A DNA stretch of 64,000 nucleotides from an uncultured Helicobacter sp. (GTDB lineage: Bacteria > Campylobacterota > Campylobacteria > Campylobacterales > Helicobacteraceae). The first letter of the stretch is position 1. Each line of letters begins with the position of its first letter. Position numbers and translations under genes: made by a program. This document shows positions 1-7,800 of the stretch, one piece after another. Under the pieces are notes generated by a model that ran no database searches, was not told the DNA's origin, and worked only from the letters and a program-made list of their open reading frames with translations. The DNA lies in contig NZ_CALERY010000027.1 in assembly GCF_937906905.1 (NCBI RefSeq), positions 1-64,000 of the forward strand. The letters run 5' to 3'.

Positions 1-2
1 AA

Positions 3-221
3 ACAAAAGACAAAGATTTGACTGACGCGCTTATAGACAAGCTAGCCACAGGACAGCCCCTAGAGCCAAAGCACAAAGACCACGCATTAAGTGGGAATTT
101 ACAGGGCTTTAGAGAGTGCCACATCAAGCCAGATTTGCTGCTCATTTATGAGCTATGCGATGATATTTTGCAGCTTAATGCCTTGCGTGTGGGGAGTCAT
201 AGCAAATTGTTTAAAAAGTAG
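3..221 (+). CDS. YafQ-family type II toxin (RelE/ParE superfamily), 5' end outside window
   Basis: C-terminal part of a small mRNA-interferase-like toxin. The reading frame is open to the left edge, so the TTG at position 18 is probably internal and the true start lies outside. The family signature GFRECHIKPD followed by LLIY and the terminal GSHSKLF is typical of YafQ; the histidine in GSHS aligns with the catalytic histidine of YafQ/RelE-type enzymes. The family cuts mRNA on the ribosome and is normally preceded by a RelB/DinJ-like antitoxin, which would lie outside the window. No antitoxin follows it here. Confidence 0.8.
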   Translation, partial: TKDKDLTDALIDKLATGQPLEPKHKDHALSGNLQGFRECHIKPDLLLIYELCDDILQLNALRVGSHSKLFKK

Positions 222-262
222 TAAGTTATAAAAGGCTAGATTCTAGCAATAACCCCATTATT

Positions 263-333
263 CGTCATTACGAGGGAGCGAAGCAACTGCGACTAATCCA
301 TAAAAACAAAGCGATTTTTCCCTCGTCGTTATA
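263..333. repeat. Extragenic palindromic repeat
   Basis: Noncoding stretch between the toxin and the CiaD-like gene. It begins CGTCATTACGAGGGAGCGAA and ends with TCCCTCG, so 271-277 (CGAGGGA) pairs with 319-325 (TCCCTCG) around a 41-base loop. The first half resembles the CGTCATTGCGAGSGA-type repeats dispersed in many bacterial genomes. Only one copy is seen in this window, so repeat status rests on this resemblance. Confidence 0.45.
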
Positions 334-377
334 AGTGCCAGGAAGCACAATAAAAAAAAGAGATTGCAAGCAAAGTC

Positions 378-944
378 TCACATAGAATCTGGCTTGTCCA
401 AAAGCTCATCGATGACACAGAGCTGGTATTGCAAAAAGCGGACAACCAAGTCAAGCTTATTTGGTGTGTCTTGGAGCTCTGGCATTTTTAGCCCTTCAAA
501 CAGCACGAGCAGTTTCTCGCGCAAATCCTCTAGCAGCATCTTGTGATCACGGCTTAAGCCAGCTTCCGCTTGAGCGGGAGAGATGATTTTGCCAGCTTTG
601 GTAGGGCTAGATTCTATGCTAGTTTTGGGAAGCTTGGGCTTGGAGGTGCTGGTGTGTGGCGCGCTGGATTTGGGCACAGACCCCCTGCCAGAATCTAGCC
701 CAGACCGCCCAAAATCATCTCCGCTAGAATCTAGGCTCTGGTTTGATAGCGCGCTTGAGCGCAAGCCCGCTTGCGAATCTGCATGAGCTTGACTTGGCTC
801 GTGCATTTGCCCAGATTCTCGTATCTGGTCGCGCACCCCTACACTACCAGGCTCTACGCCAAACACCTGCTCGCCAGAATCCCCAGCACCAGAGTCTTGT
901 GCTACTTCATCAAGCGTTTGCAATACCAAATCTTTAAGATCCAT
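378..944 (-). CDS. CiaD-like domain protein (conserved Campylobacterota)
   Basis: About 188 residues. I start at the ATG at 944 (MDLKDLVLQTL) because AGGGGG lies just upstream and the 34 residues before it look like read-through; it overlaps the TPR gene by 11 bases. The N-terminus (MDLKDLVLQTLDEV) and the C-terminal helical segment (LLEDLREKLLVLFEGLK, then LVVRFLQYQLCVIDELL) resemble the small Campylobacter CiaD-type proteins; the function in Helicobacter is unclear. The middle, about 100 residues, is Ser/Asp/Glu-rich and largely built from in-frame AGAATCT/AGATTCT motifs (DSG, ESG, PSSAP). Assignment is from remembered family pattern, so moderate. Confidence 0.5.
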   Translation of the reverse strand: MDLKDLVLQTLDEVAQDSGAGDSGEQVFGVEPGSVGVRDQIRESGQMHEPSQAHADSQAGLRSSALSNQSLDSSGDDFGRSGLDSGRGSVPKSSAPHTSTSKPKLPKTSIESSPTKAGKIISPAQAEAGLSRDHKMLLEDLREKLLVLFEGLKMPELQDTPNKLDLVVRFLQYQLCVIDELLDKPDSM

Positions 945-1203
945 GCTGCCCCCTATTGCTTGATAAAAGCCACTGCTCGAGCTTCTGGTAGTCGCGCTGT
1001 GTGCTCGCATTGACAAATAGCTCGAGCTTGTCGCGATTGACTCCATGAAAATTATGTTTTTTGGTCTTTAGACGCACGAGTGCGCGTTTGAATCGCTCAT
1101 CGTGGGGATTTTGCTTGAGCAGCTCCTCATAGATAATGATCGCTTCTTCGGTATGTCCTTGCATTTCATAGATACCCGCTAGCGTGCTGGTGTTAATCGA
1201 CAT
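934..1203 (-). CDS. Small TPR-repeat protein
   Basis: 89 residues with one clear tetratricopeptide unit near the N-terminus: LAGIYEMQGHTEEAIIIYEELLKQNP has the W/L-G-Y-A-P spacing of a TPR. The basic second half (KTKKHNFHGVNRDKLELF) has no motif I recognise. Downstream of acpS and overlapping the CiaD-like gene, so probably co-transcribed in the rsmD-fliL-acpS group. Likely a protein-protein adaptor; the partner is unknown. Confidence 0.65.
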   Translation of the reverse strand: MSINTSTLAGIYEMQGHTEEAIIIYEELLKQNPHDERFKRALVRLKTKKHNFHGVNRDKLELFVNASTQRDYQKLEQWLLSSNRGQHGS

Positions 1204-1221
1204 GGATTCTCCTGTGGTGAT

Positions 1222-1638
1222 TTAGCTAGACGATATAGAGCGCTTGCCAATGCAATGCGTAGCGCCACTGGCTCTGTGAGACTTTTCAATCGCCACCACC
1301 GCGATAGCAAACCCACCATCATGGCTTATGCTAAGTGCGATTTCTCCGGCACCAAACTCCTCGCACTTCCTAGAATCCAGTCGCATATTCGGCGCACCCG
1401 CTGGCGCATAAGACACGCACATATCGTGGAATCTAAGCCTATCGCCTATCCCTACACCAAGGGCTTTGGCGCACGCTTCTTTCGCCGCCCAAAATCCCGC
1501 CACACTTCTGGGTGAGAAATCTCGCTTAGAGAGTGCTGCTATCTCATCTTCACACAAAAAGCGCGCCAAAAAGCGCGCGCCAAAACGCCCAAGTGATTTC
1601 TCAATCCTAGCAATCACAATGATATCTACGCCAATCAT
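1222..1638 (-). CDS. acpS: Holo-[acyl-carrier-protein] synthase AcpS
   Basis: Transfers 4'-phosphopantetheine from CoA to the serine of apo-ACP, needed for fatty-acid synthesis. The N-terminal MIGVDIIVIARIEK carries the Mg-binding Asp, and FWAAKEACAKALG is the second signature with the metal-binding Glu. Further on, ALSISHDGGFAIAVVAI matches the conserved C-terminal strand. 138 residues against about 120 normally; the extra is a C-terminal tail (SHRASGATHCIGKRSISSS). Follows fliL at 41 bases on the same strand, the H. pylori arrangement. Confidence 0.93.
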   Translation of the reverse strand: MIGVDIIVIARIEKSLGRFGARFLARFLCEDEIAALSKRDFSPRSVAGFWAAKEACAKALGVGIGDRLRFHDMCVSYAPAGAPNMRLDSRKCEEFGAGEIALSISHDGGFAIAVVAIEKSHRASGATHCIGKRSISSS

Positions 1639-1679
1639 AGGTTTGCCCTAGATTCTAGGACTGCTCTAATCACACTCCA

Positions 1680-2228
1680 CTAGCCTTGCTGGACAAAGAC
1701 ATTGGAGTGAAACACATGTGTTACCTCGCCATCAAGCATAAACTCATTGATTCTATTTCTTGCTTCTTCAAGAGCGCGTTGCCTGCCTTTGACCGTTTTC
1801 ATCTCTTCTGGCGTTTTGGTTGATAGCACATCGATAAATGTGTGCTTGATGATATCCATTTTACGCTCGGCTTCGACATGGACTTTTTCGTTACTAAGCG
1901 CAATGGAGAGATAAATTGACAAATACGCATCGCGTCCTTGGGTAGAGAGATTGACAATAAGCGGACCCTCTTTCCCCGTTACCACCAAAATCGGTCCAAC
2001 ATTCATAAGCGTAGGATCAGAGCCTACAGATCCGGTCTTTTTGGTTTTAACCTGCTCTTGCTTGACTGGAGCAGATTCTTTTGACTGCTCCTCCTCATCT
2101 CCACCACTCATTAGCATGATTACCACCACGCCTACGATGATAAGCACAAGCACTGCCCCGATGATGACAAATAGCATCATCTTGTTGCCACCCTTTTGCT
2201 GCTCCTGCGCTTCTTGCTCTTCTGCCAT
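1680..2228 (-). CDS. fliL: Flagellar basal-body protein FliL
   Basis: Single-pass inner-membrane protein of the flagellar motor that associates with the stator. Short charged N-terminus, a membrane helix at about residues 18-41 (MMLFVIIGAVLVLIIVGVVV), an acidic linker (GGDEEEQSKES), then a periplasmic domain ending in the typical ALEEARNRINEFMLDGEVTHVFHSNVFVQ. 182 residues, the usual size. Starts one base after the rsmD stop, so translation is probably coupled. Confidence 0.92.
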   Translation of the reverse strand: MAEEQEAQEQQKGGNKMMLFVIIGAVLVLIIVGVVVIMLMSGGDEEEQSKESAPVKQEQVKTKKTGSVGSDPTLMNVGPILVVTGKEGPLIVNLSTQGRDAYLSIYLSIALSNEKVHVEAERKMDIIKHTFIDVLSTKTPEEMKTVKGRQRALEEARNRINEFMLDGEVTHVFHSNVFVQQG

Positions 2229-3086
2229 TTATGCTCCTTGTGTGAAATAAGTCAGCGTGCTTTTACCAAACCGCCTCGTTTTGTGCTGGACAAACCTACC
2301 AATCTGCTGCGCAAACATATATTCGCTGCTGTGCTCAATGATGATGTGGCGCAGATTTAGGCTACTGATAGAAGCGGCAAGGTTAGCACATTTTTCATAA
2401 ATATCAGCATAATTTTCGCGGATACAAAATGGCGGATCCAGATACAAAATCCCCTTAAGTGCGCAGGATTCTAACCATGCAAGCACGCTGGGCAAGATTA
2501 TGAAGCTATCGCCACGCAGCATATAGGCTCGCTGGGACGCCTCCGCTTGTGGGCATAAACTCACGCAATCTATGAGATCTAAAGCGCCAGAATCTAATCT
2601 GCTAAAATCCTGCCCTTTAGATTCTACAAAATCTAGCGCGCGGTGTGTAGCTATGGGGAGCAGAGAGAGATTGCGCTCTAGGGCATGAAGCGCGCGCAAA
2701 TCCTGCTCGCAAAACACCCCTACCCTAGCCCCTCGGCTAAGCGCCTCTATCCCCATGCTTCCGCTCCCAGCAAATCCCTCTATGAAGCATGCGCCATATA
2801 CCTCATGCGCCAAGGTATTGAAAAACGACTCGCGCACAATGGATTTTGTCGGGCGGGTGGTGGCAGAATCTCGCTTGGCGCTAGCATTAGCCAAATTAAC
2901 TTGGCTATGAGAAGCTCTAGACTCTGTGGTGTTTTTGGATTCTTGGGGCTCTTTAGATTCTGGCATGTGGAGCTTTAGCCCGCGCCATTTTCCACCGATG
3001 ACCCGAAGTGCTGGGGCTTGAGTAGTGTGGGCAGAATATTTACCCCTGGTGGATTTGACTCTAGTAGAGTGGGCTCTAGCGCGCAT
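2229..3086 (-). CDS. rsmD: 16S rRNA (guanine966-N2)-methyltransferase RsmD
   Basis: SAM-dependent methylation of G966 of 16S rRNA. RVIGGKWRGLKL opens the fold, FIEGFAGSGSMGIEALSRGA is the SAM-binding motif I, and YLDPPF is the catalytic (N/D)PPF motif. The ATG at 3086 has AGGTGG close upstream and is preferred over a GTG at 3098. Larger than usual (about 285 vs 190 residues): roughly 35 residues after the GGKWRG motif (ESKEPQESKNTTESRAS...) and a second stretch in the middle are made of in-frame AGAATCT-type motifs. Overlaps the upstream unknown gene by 11 bases. Confidence 0.88.
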   Translation of the reverse strand: MRARAHSTRVKSTRGKYSAHTTQAPALRVIGGKWRGLKLHMPESKEPQESKNTTESRASHSQVNLANASAKRDSATTRPTKSIVRESFFNTLAHEVYGACFIEGFAGSGSMGIEALSRGARVGVFCEQDLRALHALERNLSLLPIATHRALDFVESKGQDFSRLDSGALDLIDCVSLCPQAEASQRAYMLRGDSFIILPSVLAWLESCALKGILYLDPPFCIRENYADIYEKCANLAASISSLNLRHIIIEHSSEYMFAQQIGRFVQHKTRRFGKSTLTYFTQGA

Positions 3087-3441
3087 TTCCACCTGCACTT
3101 AAAATCTCATAGAGCCTATGGCGAAATTCGCGCAGTGTCTCTTCGATGAGTAAGTCGATTTGTATGAATATTTTTGAGTCTTTTGGGCTTAGTGCTTTGA
3201 GCTCGGGCTGGCAGTAAGTAGCGTAGAACACCTTGCAATTTGCCAGCAAGCTCTCTTGCGTGAAAGGCGTTTTGACATGTGTGCCACTTCCACTGCCCAC
3301 AAGGCACACAGGCTTCATATCACAGCTTTGATAATCCGAAACAACAAACTCGCACTCCTCTAGTGGAGCAAGAAAGTCTTTAAGATACATTTCAAGGCTT
3401 TTTTGTAGCAATTCAGATTCGCATATCACAGCGATTTTCAC
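3076..3441 (-). CDS. Conserved Helicobacter protein of unknown function
   Basis: 121 residues, starting at a GTG (3441) with AGGAG seven bases upstream. It begins MKIAVICESELLQKSLEMYL, reminiscent of a receiver or Rossmann-like first strand and helix, but the receiver Asp pair is absent, so I do not call it a response regulator. Two cysteines in the middle (DYQSCDMKPVCLVG) and a C-terminal amphipathic helix. First gene of the rsmD-fliL-acpS run. Function not recognised. Confidence 0.55.
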   Translation of the reverse strand: MKIAVICESELLQKSLEMYLKDFLAPLEECEFVVSDYQSCDMKPVCLVGSGSGTHVKTPFTQESLLANCKVFYATYCQPELKALSPKDSKIFIQIDLLIEETLREFRHRLYEILSAGGNAR

Positions 3442-3632
3442 ACAAGCTCCTTTGATAGGTGGTAGCAGATTTGCTTGACGAGTCTAGCCAAATTGGCAGC
3501 TCAATGGCTAAGGTGCGATTATAGAAAAAGCACGCTCAAAAGTCCATAACAAAAGCTCGCAATGCGCAGAGCATTTTCCTTGCAGATTCTAGCATTTATG
3601 GCTAAATTTAGCGGGCTTTAAGTGCTAGATGG

Positions 3633-3638
3633 TATAAT
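3633..3638 (+). promoter_or_regulatory. -10 element of the SRP RNA gene
   Basis: Perfect TATAAT placed about 6-8 bases before the predicted 5' end of the SRP RNA, in AT-rich surroundings typical of Helicobacter vegetative promoters. No clear -35 element. Confidence 0.65.
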
Positions 3639-3643
3639 GCGTG

Positions 3644-3752
3644 CGCTCCTTTCTAGACCTATGCAAGGCTATTTTCAAGCAACGCTTCAGGGTGGGAACA
3701 CAGCAGAGCACTTGGATTTGGCTTGTGCCGTAGGGATCTGGAAAGGGGTTTA
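3644..3752 (+). ncRNA. ffs: Signal recognition particle RNA (4.5S type)
   Basis: The apical SRP hairpin is visible at about 3687-3707: UCAGG, then GUG-GGAA-CAC, then AGCAG. This is the conserved GGAA tetraloop and asymmetric loop that bind the Ffh M domain. The ends also pair: CCTTTCTAGACCTA near 3650 with TAGGGATCTGGAAAGG near 3731-3746, giving the long rod of a short bacterial SRP RNA of about 105 bases. TATAAT lies upstream; a GGGG...CCCC hairpin (3745-3759) and a T-rich stretch follow as a possible terminator. Confidence 0.85.
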
Positions 3753-3810
3753 TCTCCCCAAGCTACTCTACTAAAATTTTGTCATTAACCCTTAAAATCT
3801 TTCATAGCCT

Positions 3811-5133
3811 TTAAAATCTCCCTTGCTTTTTCCATACGCCTTTTTTATACGCCAGATAGAAAACAAATGCGCGGATATAAGTCTCAATAAAAATCATCAC
3901 AAACACCCACCACACGCCAAGCCCACACCAAATCCCAAGCCAAATAGGCAATATGCGAAATCCCCATACGCTGCACGCATTTAGCGCCAAGCTAAGCTTC
4001 GTAATCCCAGCTCCACGCAACACTCCATCAAGCACGAACACCACCACAAGCGGGACTTGTGAGAATCCCACGGCGATAAGATACCAGAGCGCGATTTGTG
4101 CGACCTGCTCATCGCGATAGAATATCTCACTAAGCGGAATTGCAAACACTGCAATCAACACGCCCAAAACCCCCATGATGATACTTGCAATTTGCAAAAT
4201 CGTTTTATGCAAATCCATAGCGGCTTGGATTCTGCCAGTGCCGAGATTCTGTCCGGTGAGCGCCATCGCTGCGACCATGAAGCCAAATCCAGGCATAAGC
4301 ACAAACGCCTCAATCCGCATGCCAATCTGTGAGCCAGCCACCGCCAAATCCCCAAAGCTAGCGATGAATTTTGTAGTAAGCACCAGCGAGCCAAGTGTCA
4401 AAAACCGCTCAAACCCAGCTGGTATCCCTATACGCAGCGCTGCCTTGACATACCGCCACTCTAGCACAAGTCTCCAAGACTCAAAGAAAAACCGCCCCTT
4501 TTTCCACACAAGCCACGCAAAAACCCCAAGCTCAAGCACATAGGTCAGCACCCCAGAGAGTGCTGCCCCCACGATATCAAGCTCAAGCCCAAAAATCAGC
4601 ACGATATTTGCCCCTATGCAAAACCCAGTAGAAAAAATCCGCACGATAAATACGCTTAGCGTATCGCCTATGGCAGCAAATGCAGAGACGATAATATTAC
4701 GCAAAAGCATAGCAGGGATTGACCAAATGGTAATAAGCAAAAATATCTCAATAAGCGCACTAGAATCCGGGCTGACCTCCATCCACACAATAAATGGGCT
4801 GATGAGCAAAAACGCCAATGCGATAATGGGCGCAGAGCAAAGCAAGCAGAGCGTGATAAGCGTGGAGAATGCAAGCCTAGCGCTTTGACTATCGCGCGCG
4901 CCATAGAGTCTGGAGATTTGGGCATTTGTGCCGACATAAAACACCGCATTAAGCGCGAAAAACAGCATGATAAACTGCGTGCTAACCGAGAGAGCGACGA
5001 GATACTCTTGCCCAAATCGCCCCATAAACGCCATGCCAAGGGCTAGCACAATAATATCAAGCAGTGAGTTTGCCGCAGAAGGAATGGCGATGCGCAGGAT
5101 TTTACGCACTTTTTGCGGGTAGGTATAGACCAT
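3811..5133 (-). CDS. MATE-family efflux transporter
   Basis: Membrane protein of about 440 residues with 12 hydrophobic segments, using an ion gradient to export drugs or metabolites. The N-terminal RKILRIAIPSAANSLLDII and the internal repeat LRIGIPAGFERFLTLG are the paired first helices of the two MATE halves; GTNAQISRLYGA and ALTGQNLGTGR match conserved stretches. The ATG at 5133 (MVYTYPQK) has AGGAG six bases upstream, so I take it rather than the one at 5151. Divergent from coaBC. Substrate cannot be told. Confidence 0.88.
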   Translation of the reverse strand: MVYTYPQKVRKILRIAIPSAANSLLDIIVLALGMAFMGRFGQEYLVALSVSTQFIMLFFALNAVFYVGTNAQISRLYGARDSQSARLAFSTLITLCLLCSAPIIALAFLLISPFIVWMEVSPDSSALIEIFLLITIWSIPAMLLRNIIVSAFAAIGDTLSVFIVRIFSTGFCIGANIVLIFGLELDIVGAALSGVLTYVLELGVFAWLVWKKGRFFFESWRLVLEWRYVKAALRIGIPAGFERFLTLGSLVLTTKFIASFGDLAVAGSQIGMRIEAFVLMPGFGFMVAAMALTGQNLGTGRIQAAMDLHKTILQIASIIMGVLGVLIAVFAIPLSEIFYRDEQVAQIALWYLIAVGFSQVPLVVVFVLDGVLRGAGITKLSLALNACSVWGFRILPIWLGIWCGLGVWWVFVMIFIETYIRAFVFYLAYKKGVWKKQGRF

Positions 5134-5297
5134 AATCACTCCTTGAATCAATACTGCAAGACAGAATCCAAAATATCAAATCATACTCCAAACTGCACCA
5201 AACAATGCTAAAATCCACATTCATAAGCAAGCATTATGAAGCAATTTTGCAAATCTCTGCCAAATCCACCATGAGGAATATCATAGAGAGGAATGTC

Positions 5298-6785
5298 ATG
5301 AGCACCCCAAGCCCAGAATCCACACCACTATCGACATTACTTGCCCTACTAGAATCCATCGCGCTTCCCAGGAATATCTTGCTATGTGTGAGTGGCTCAA
5401 TCGCCGCATACAAAGCGCTCGAGCTTGCCAGCACGCTAAAAAAGCTCCATATCAATGTCGCAGTTGTCATGAGTGAGAGTGCGAAAAAATTTATCGCCCC
5501 CCTAAGCTTTGAAGCGATTACACATATCAAAGTCCTACATGCAGATACAGAGAGCTGGGAAAATGGCAAACAAGCCCTTGCAGCAGACATATTGCCAGAA
5601 TCTAAATCACTAGATTCTGGTGCGCCAGAATCCTGCAACCATATCGCCTATGCGCGCTGGGCACAGCTATGTATCCTAGCCCCTGCGAGTGCAAATTCTC
5701 TTGCCAAGCTCGCGCATGGAATTGCTGATACGCTGCCTATCCAGACGCTACTTGCTACAAATGCGCCTATCCTCTGTGCGCCAGCAATGAATACACAAAT
5801 GCTTCTCTGTGCGCAAACACAAGCAAATCTCGCCACACTCTCAAACATGGGCATACAAATCATCGCGCCGCGCGTGGGATTGCTAGCATGCAACACCACT
5901 GGATCTGGCGCACTAGCAAACATAGAGGAGATTCTATTTGCCTTGCTTACTGCTGGCATGAATGGCGCGGTGGATTCTAGCCTAGAATCTAATGCAAGTA
6001 GAAATGCTGCTAGATTCTGGTGCGCCAAAGAAGTGTGCATAACAGGCGGAGGAGCCAGCGCAATGATAGATTCTGTGCGCGCAATCACCAATCACTCAAG
6101 CGGTCTGCAAGCAAGCGCGCTAGCTATCGCCCTCCATAGTCTAGGGGCGAAAGTTACACTTATCGCAAGCGCTTTCCCCCTGCCTCTCCCAGAAGCTATC
6201 CGCAAGATTCATGCTACAAGCAATGAAGACTTCACACATGCTTTGGCACAAGTCGCACAAGAGCGCAAGCAGCCAGAATCTAAACAATCTTTAGATTCTG
6301 GAGACCCACGAGTGGTGCTTTTTATGGCAGCAGCGTTAGTGGATTTTGCCCCAGAATCTGCCAAAGAGCACAAAATCAAAAAACATGACACAAATAGCAC
6401 GCTTCAACTAACGCTCATGCAAAAAAGCGATGTGCTCTCTAGCCTTAGTGAGAGCGACTTTGTGAAAATTGGCTTCAAAGCCGAAGATAACCTAGAATCC
6501 GCCCTGCCAAACGCACTCTCTATGCTATACCCAAGTGGCGTGCCAGATGAGTCTAATACAGGGCGGCTTGGTAAGGGCTGCGAGATTGTCTGCCTAAACA
6601 CACTAGAATCTAATCCCTTTGGCTCAATAAACAATCGCTTCACCCTGCTTAATCGCCAAAGCCTGCACGATAAGCATACAATTGTGCAGTGCGAGAGCGA
6701 CTCCAAGCTCGCGCTCGCGTATAAAATCGCGCATTTCGTGCAAACCACACTAGAATCCACTGCCCCAGAGTGCGCAAAATCCTAA
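5298..6785 (+). CDS. coaBC: Bifunctional phosphopantothenoylcysteine decarboxylase / phosphopantothenate-cysteine ligase CoaBC
   Basis: Two consecutive steps of CoA synthesis. CoaC flavoprotein half: CVSGSIAAYKA, the His in NHIAYARWAQL, APASANSLAKLAHGIADTL and the PAMN signature (APAMNTQM). CoaB ligase half: CITGGGASAMIDSVRAITNHSSG and KEHKIKKHD. I choose ATG 5298 because GAGAGG lies upstream; the track to 5205 has no ribosome site. About 495 residues against 400-430 normally. The excess includes two in-frame hairpin inserts: PESKSLDSG encoded by inverted repeat 5595-5620 and PESKQSLDSG by 6273-6301. Confidence 0.92.
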   Translation: MSTPSPESTPLSTLLALLESIALPRNILLCVSGSIAAYKALELASTLKKLHINVAVVMSESAKKFIAPLSFEAITHIKVLHADTESWENGKQALAADILPESKSLDSGAPESCNHIAYARWAQLCILAPASANSLAKLAHGIADTLPIQTLLATNAPILCAPAMNTQMLLCAQTQANLATLSNMGIQIIAPRVGLLACNTTGSGALANIEEILFALLTAGMNGAVDSSLESNASRNAARFWCAKEVCITGGGASAMIDSVRAITNHSSGLQASALAIALHSLGAKVTLIASAFPLPLPEAIRKIHATSNEDFTHALAQVAQERKQPESKQSLDSGDPRVVLFMAAALVDFAPESAKEHKIKKHDTNSTLQLTLMQKSDVLSSLSESDFVKIGFKAEDNLESALPNALSMLYPSGVPDESNTGRLGKGCEIVCLNTLESNPFGSINNRFTLLNRQSLHDKHTIVQCESDSKLALAYKIAHFVQTTLESTAPECAKS

Positions 6786-6789
6786 TGCC

Positions 6790-7611
6790 ATGCTCCATAA
6801 ACTTAGCCAAATCGACAAACTCGCTGCCACAAAATCCGCAAGCAATCCCAGCAAAGCCAGCGGACATACTCCCAAGCACTTTAACGCCAATCTCCCTGTC
6901 CTACTCAATGTCCTAGCCAAAGCACAGGGCAATAGCTATCTCCTAAAGCTTGGCAACACAACTATCCAAACTCAAGCCCACGCTCCGCTACAAGTAGGCA
7001 AAAGCTACTGGGCAAACATGCAAAAAAATGCTGCAGGGCAAATCATCATCAATAATCTCGTGCAAAAACCCGCCATAGATTCTGCGCTAAAGCACATGCC
7101 CCTCAAACTTAGCATGGAGGATTTGCGACATTTAGCCAGCGAGCCAAAGGCGTTTATACAAGAGCTAAAGGAGTTTCTGCTCTCCCAGCTTAGCACCACG
7201 ATGAGCCAGCATGATTTTAAAGAGCTATCACTTCTCGCACTCTCGCTCACACAAGAGGTTTTATCACTTGTAGTGCATGAAGATGGGCACGATCATCTAG
7301 TCCAAATCGCAACAGCAAAATCCAATACGCTTGACTTCTATGCGATTTTTCCACGGCTTGGTCCAATCAGCGGACAAATCTGGCAAGAAATCACCCCAAA
7401 AGACTCAAGCCAAAAGGCTGGATTGATGAAACAGCCACGAGATACACAAAAGCGCATATGTGCGCACCTTCATGTGATGAACGATAGGGTCAAAGAGCTA
7501 CTGCTTACTCATATCAATGAGCTGGAGTTTGATCTACAAATCTTTAGCGATCGCGCACCAAAGGAGCTTTTTGCCCTTGGTGGGACTTCGCTGCTAGATG
7601 TGCGCACATAG
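6790..7611 (+). CDS. Conserved Helicobacter protein next to coaBC, possibly FliK-like
   Basis: 273 residues, starting four bases after coaBC, so in the same operon. No catalytic motif is seen. The segment YLLKLGNTTIQTQAHAPLQVG resembles the repeated beta motif (LxLGGxTxxAxxxxPLxxG) of FliK-like hook-length proteins. The rest is helical, with a C-terminal beta-rich part (HLHVMNDRVKELLLTHINELEFDLQIF) that fits the same idea. The N-terminal 35 residues are low-complexity. The position is that of an uncharacterised H. pylori gene after coaBC. FliK relation is inference. Confidence 0.5.
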   Translation: MLHKLSQIDKLAATKSASNPSKASGHTPKHFNANLPVLLNVLAKAQGNSYLLKLGNTTIQTQAHAPLQVGKSYWANMQKNAAGQIIINNLVQKPAIDSALKHMPLKLSMEDLRHLASEPKAFIQELKEFLLSQLSTTMSQHDFKELSLLALSLTQEVLSLVVHEDGHDHLVQIATAKSNTLDFYAIFPRLGPISGQIWQEITPKDSSQKAGLMKQPRDTQKRICAHLHVMNDRVKELLLTHINELEFDLQIFSDRAPKELFALGGTSLLDVRT

Positions 7612-7755
7612 CCACAGATTTATTAGGATCTCTCCAGAATCCACACGCCAAAATCTAGCTATCAATCAATCCACAGCCAAAATCAGCAAGAAATCTAACA
7701 AAACTTAAAAAATACAAAAACTAAGAGTAGAAAGAGCGATGAGAGTTTGAAGCAA

Positions 7756-7785
7756 GCAAGCTACTGCCCATGGACAGCAGCTTGC
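7756..7785 (-). terminator. Possible terminator hairpin after the outer-membrane gene
   Basis: 7756-7766 and 7775-7785 form an 11-bp stem with one mismatch around an 8-base loop, 16 bases after the minus-strand stop at 7801. No T-run follows directly, so it may only stabilise the mRNA end. Confidence 0.35.
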
Positions 7786-7800
7786 AGAAGTGCAAATGGC

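Noticed and set aside
5205..5297. Longer coaBC start at 5205 or 5271
   Set aside because: No ribosome site; GAGAGG before ATG 5298 fits better and the extra residues are not part of the fold.
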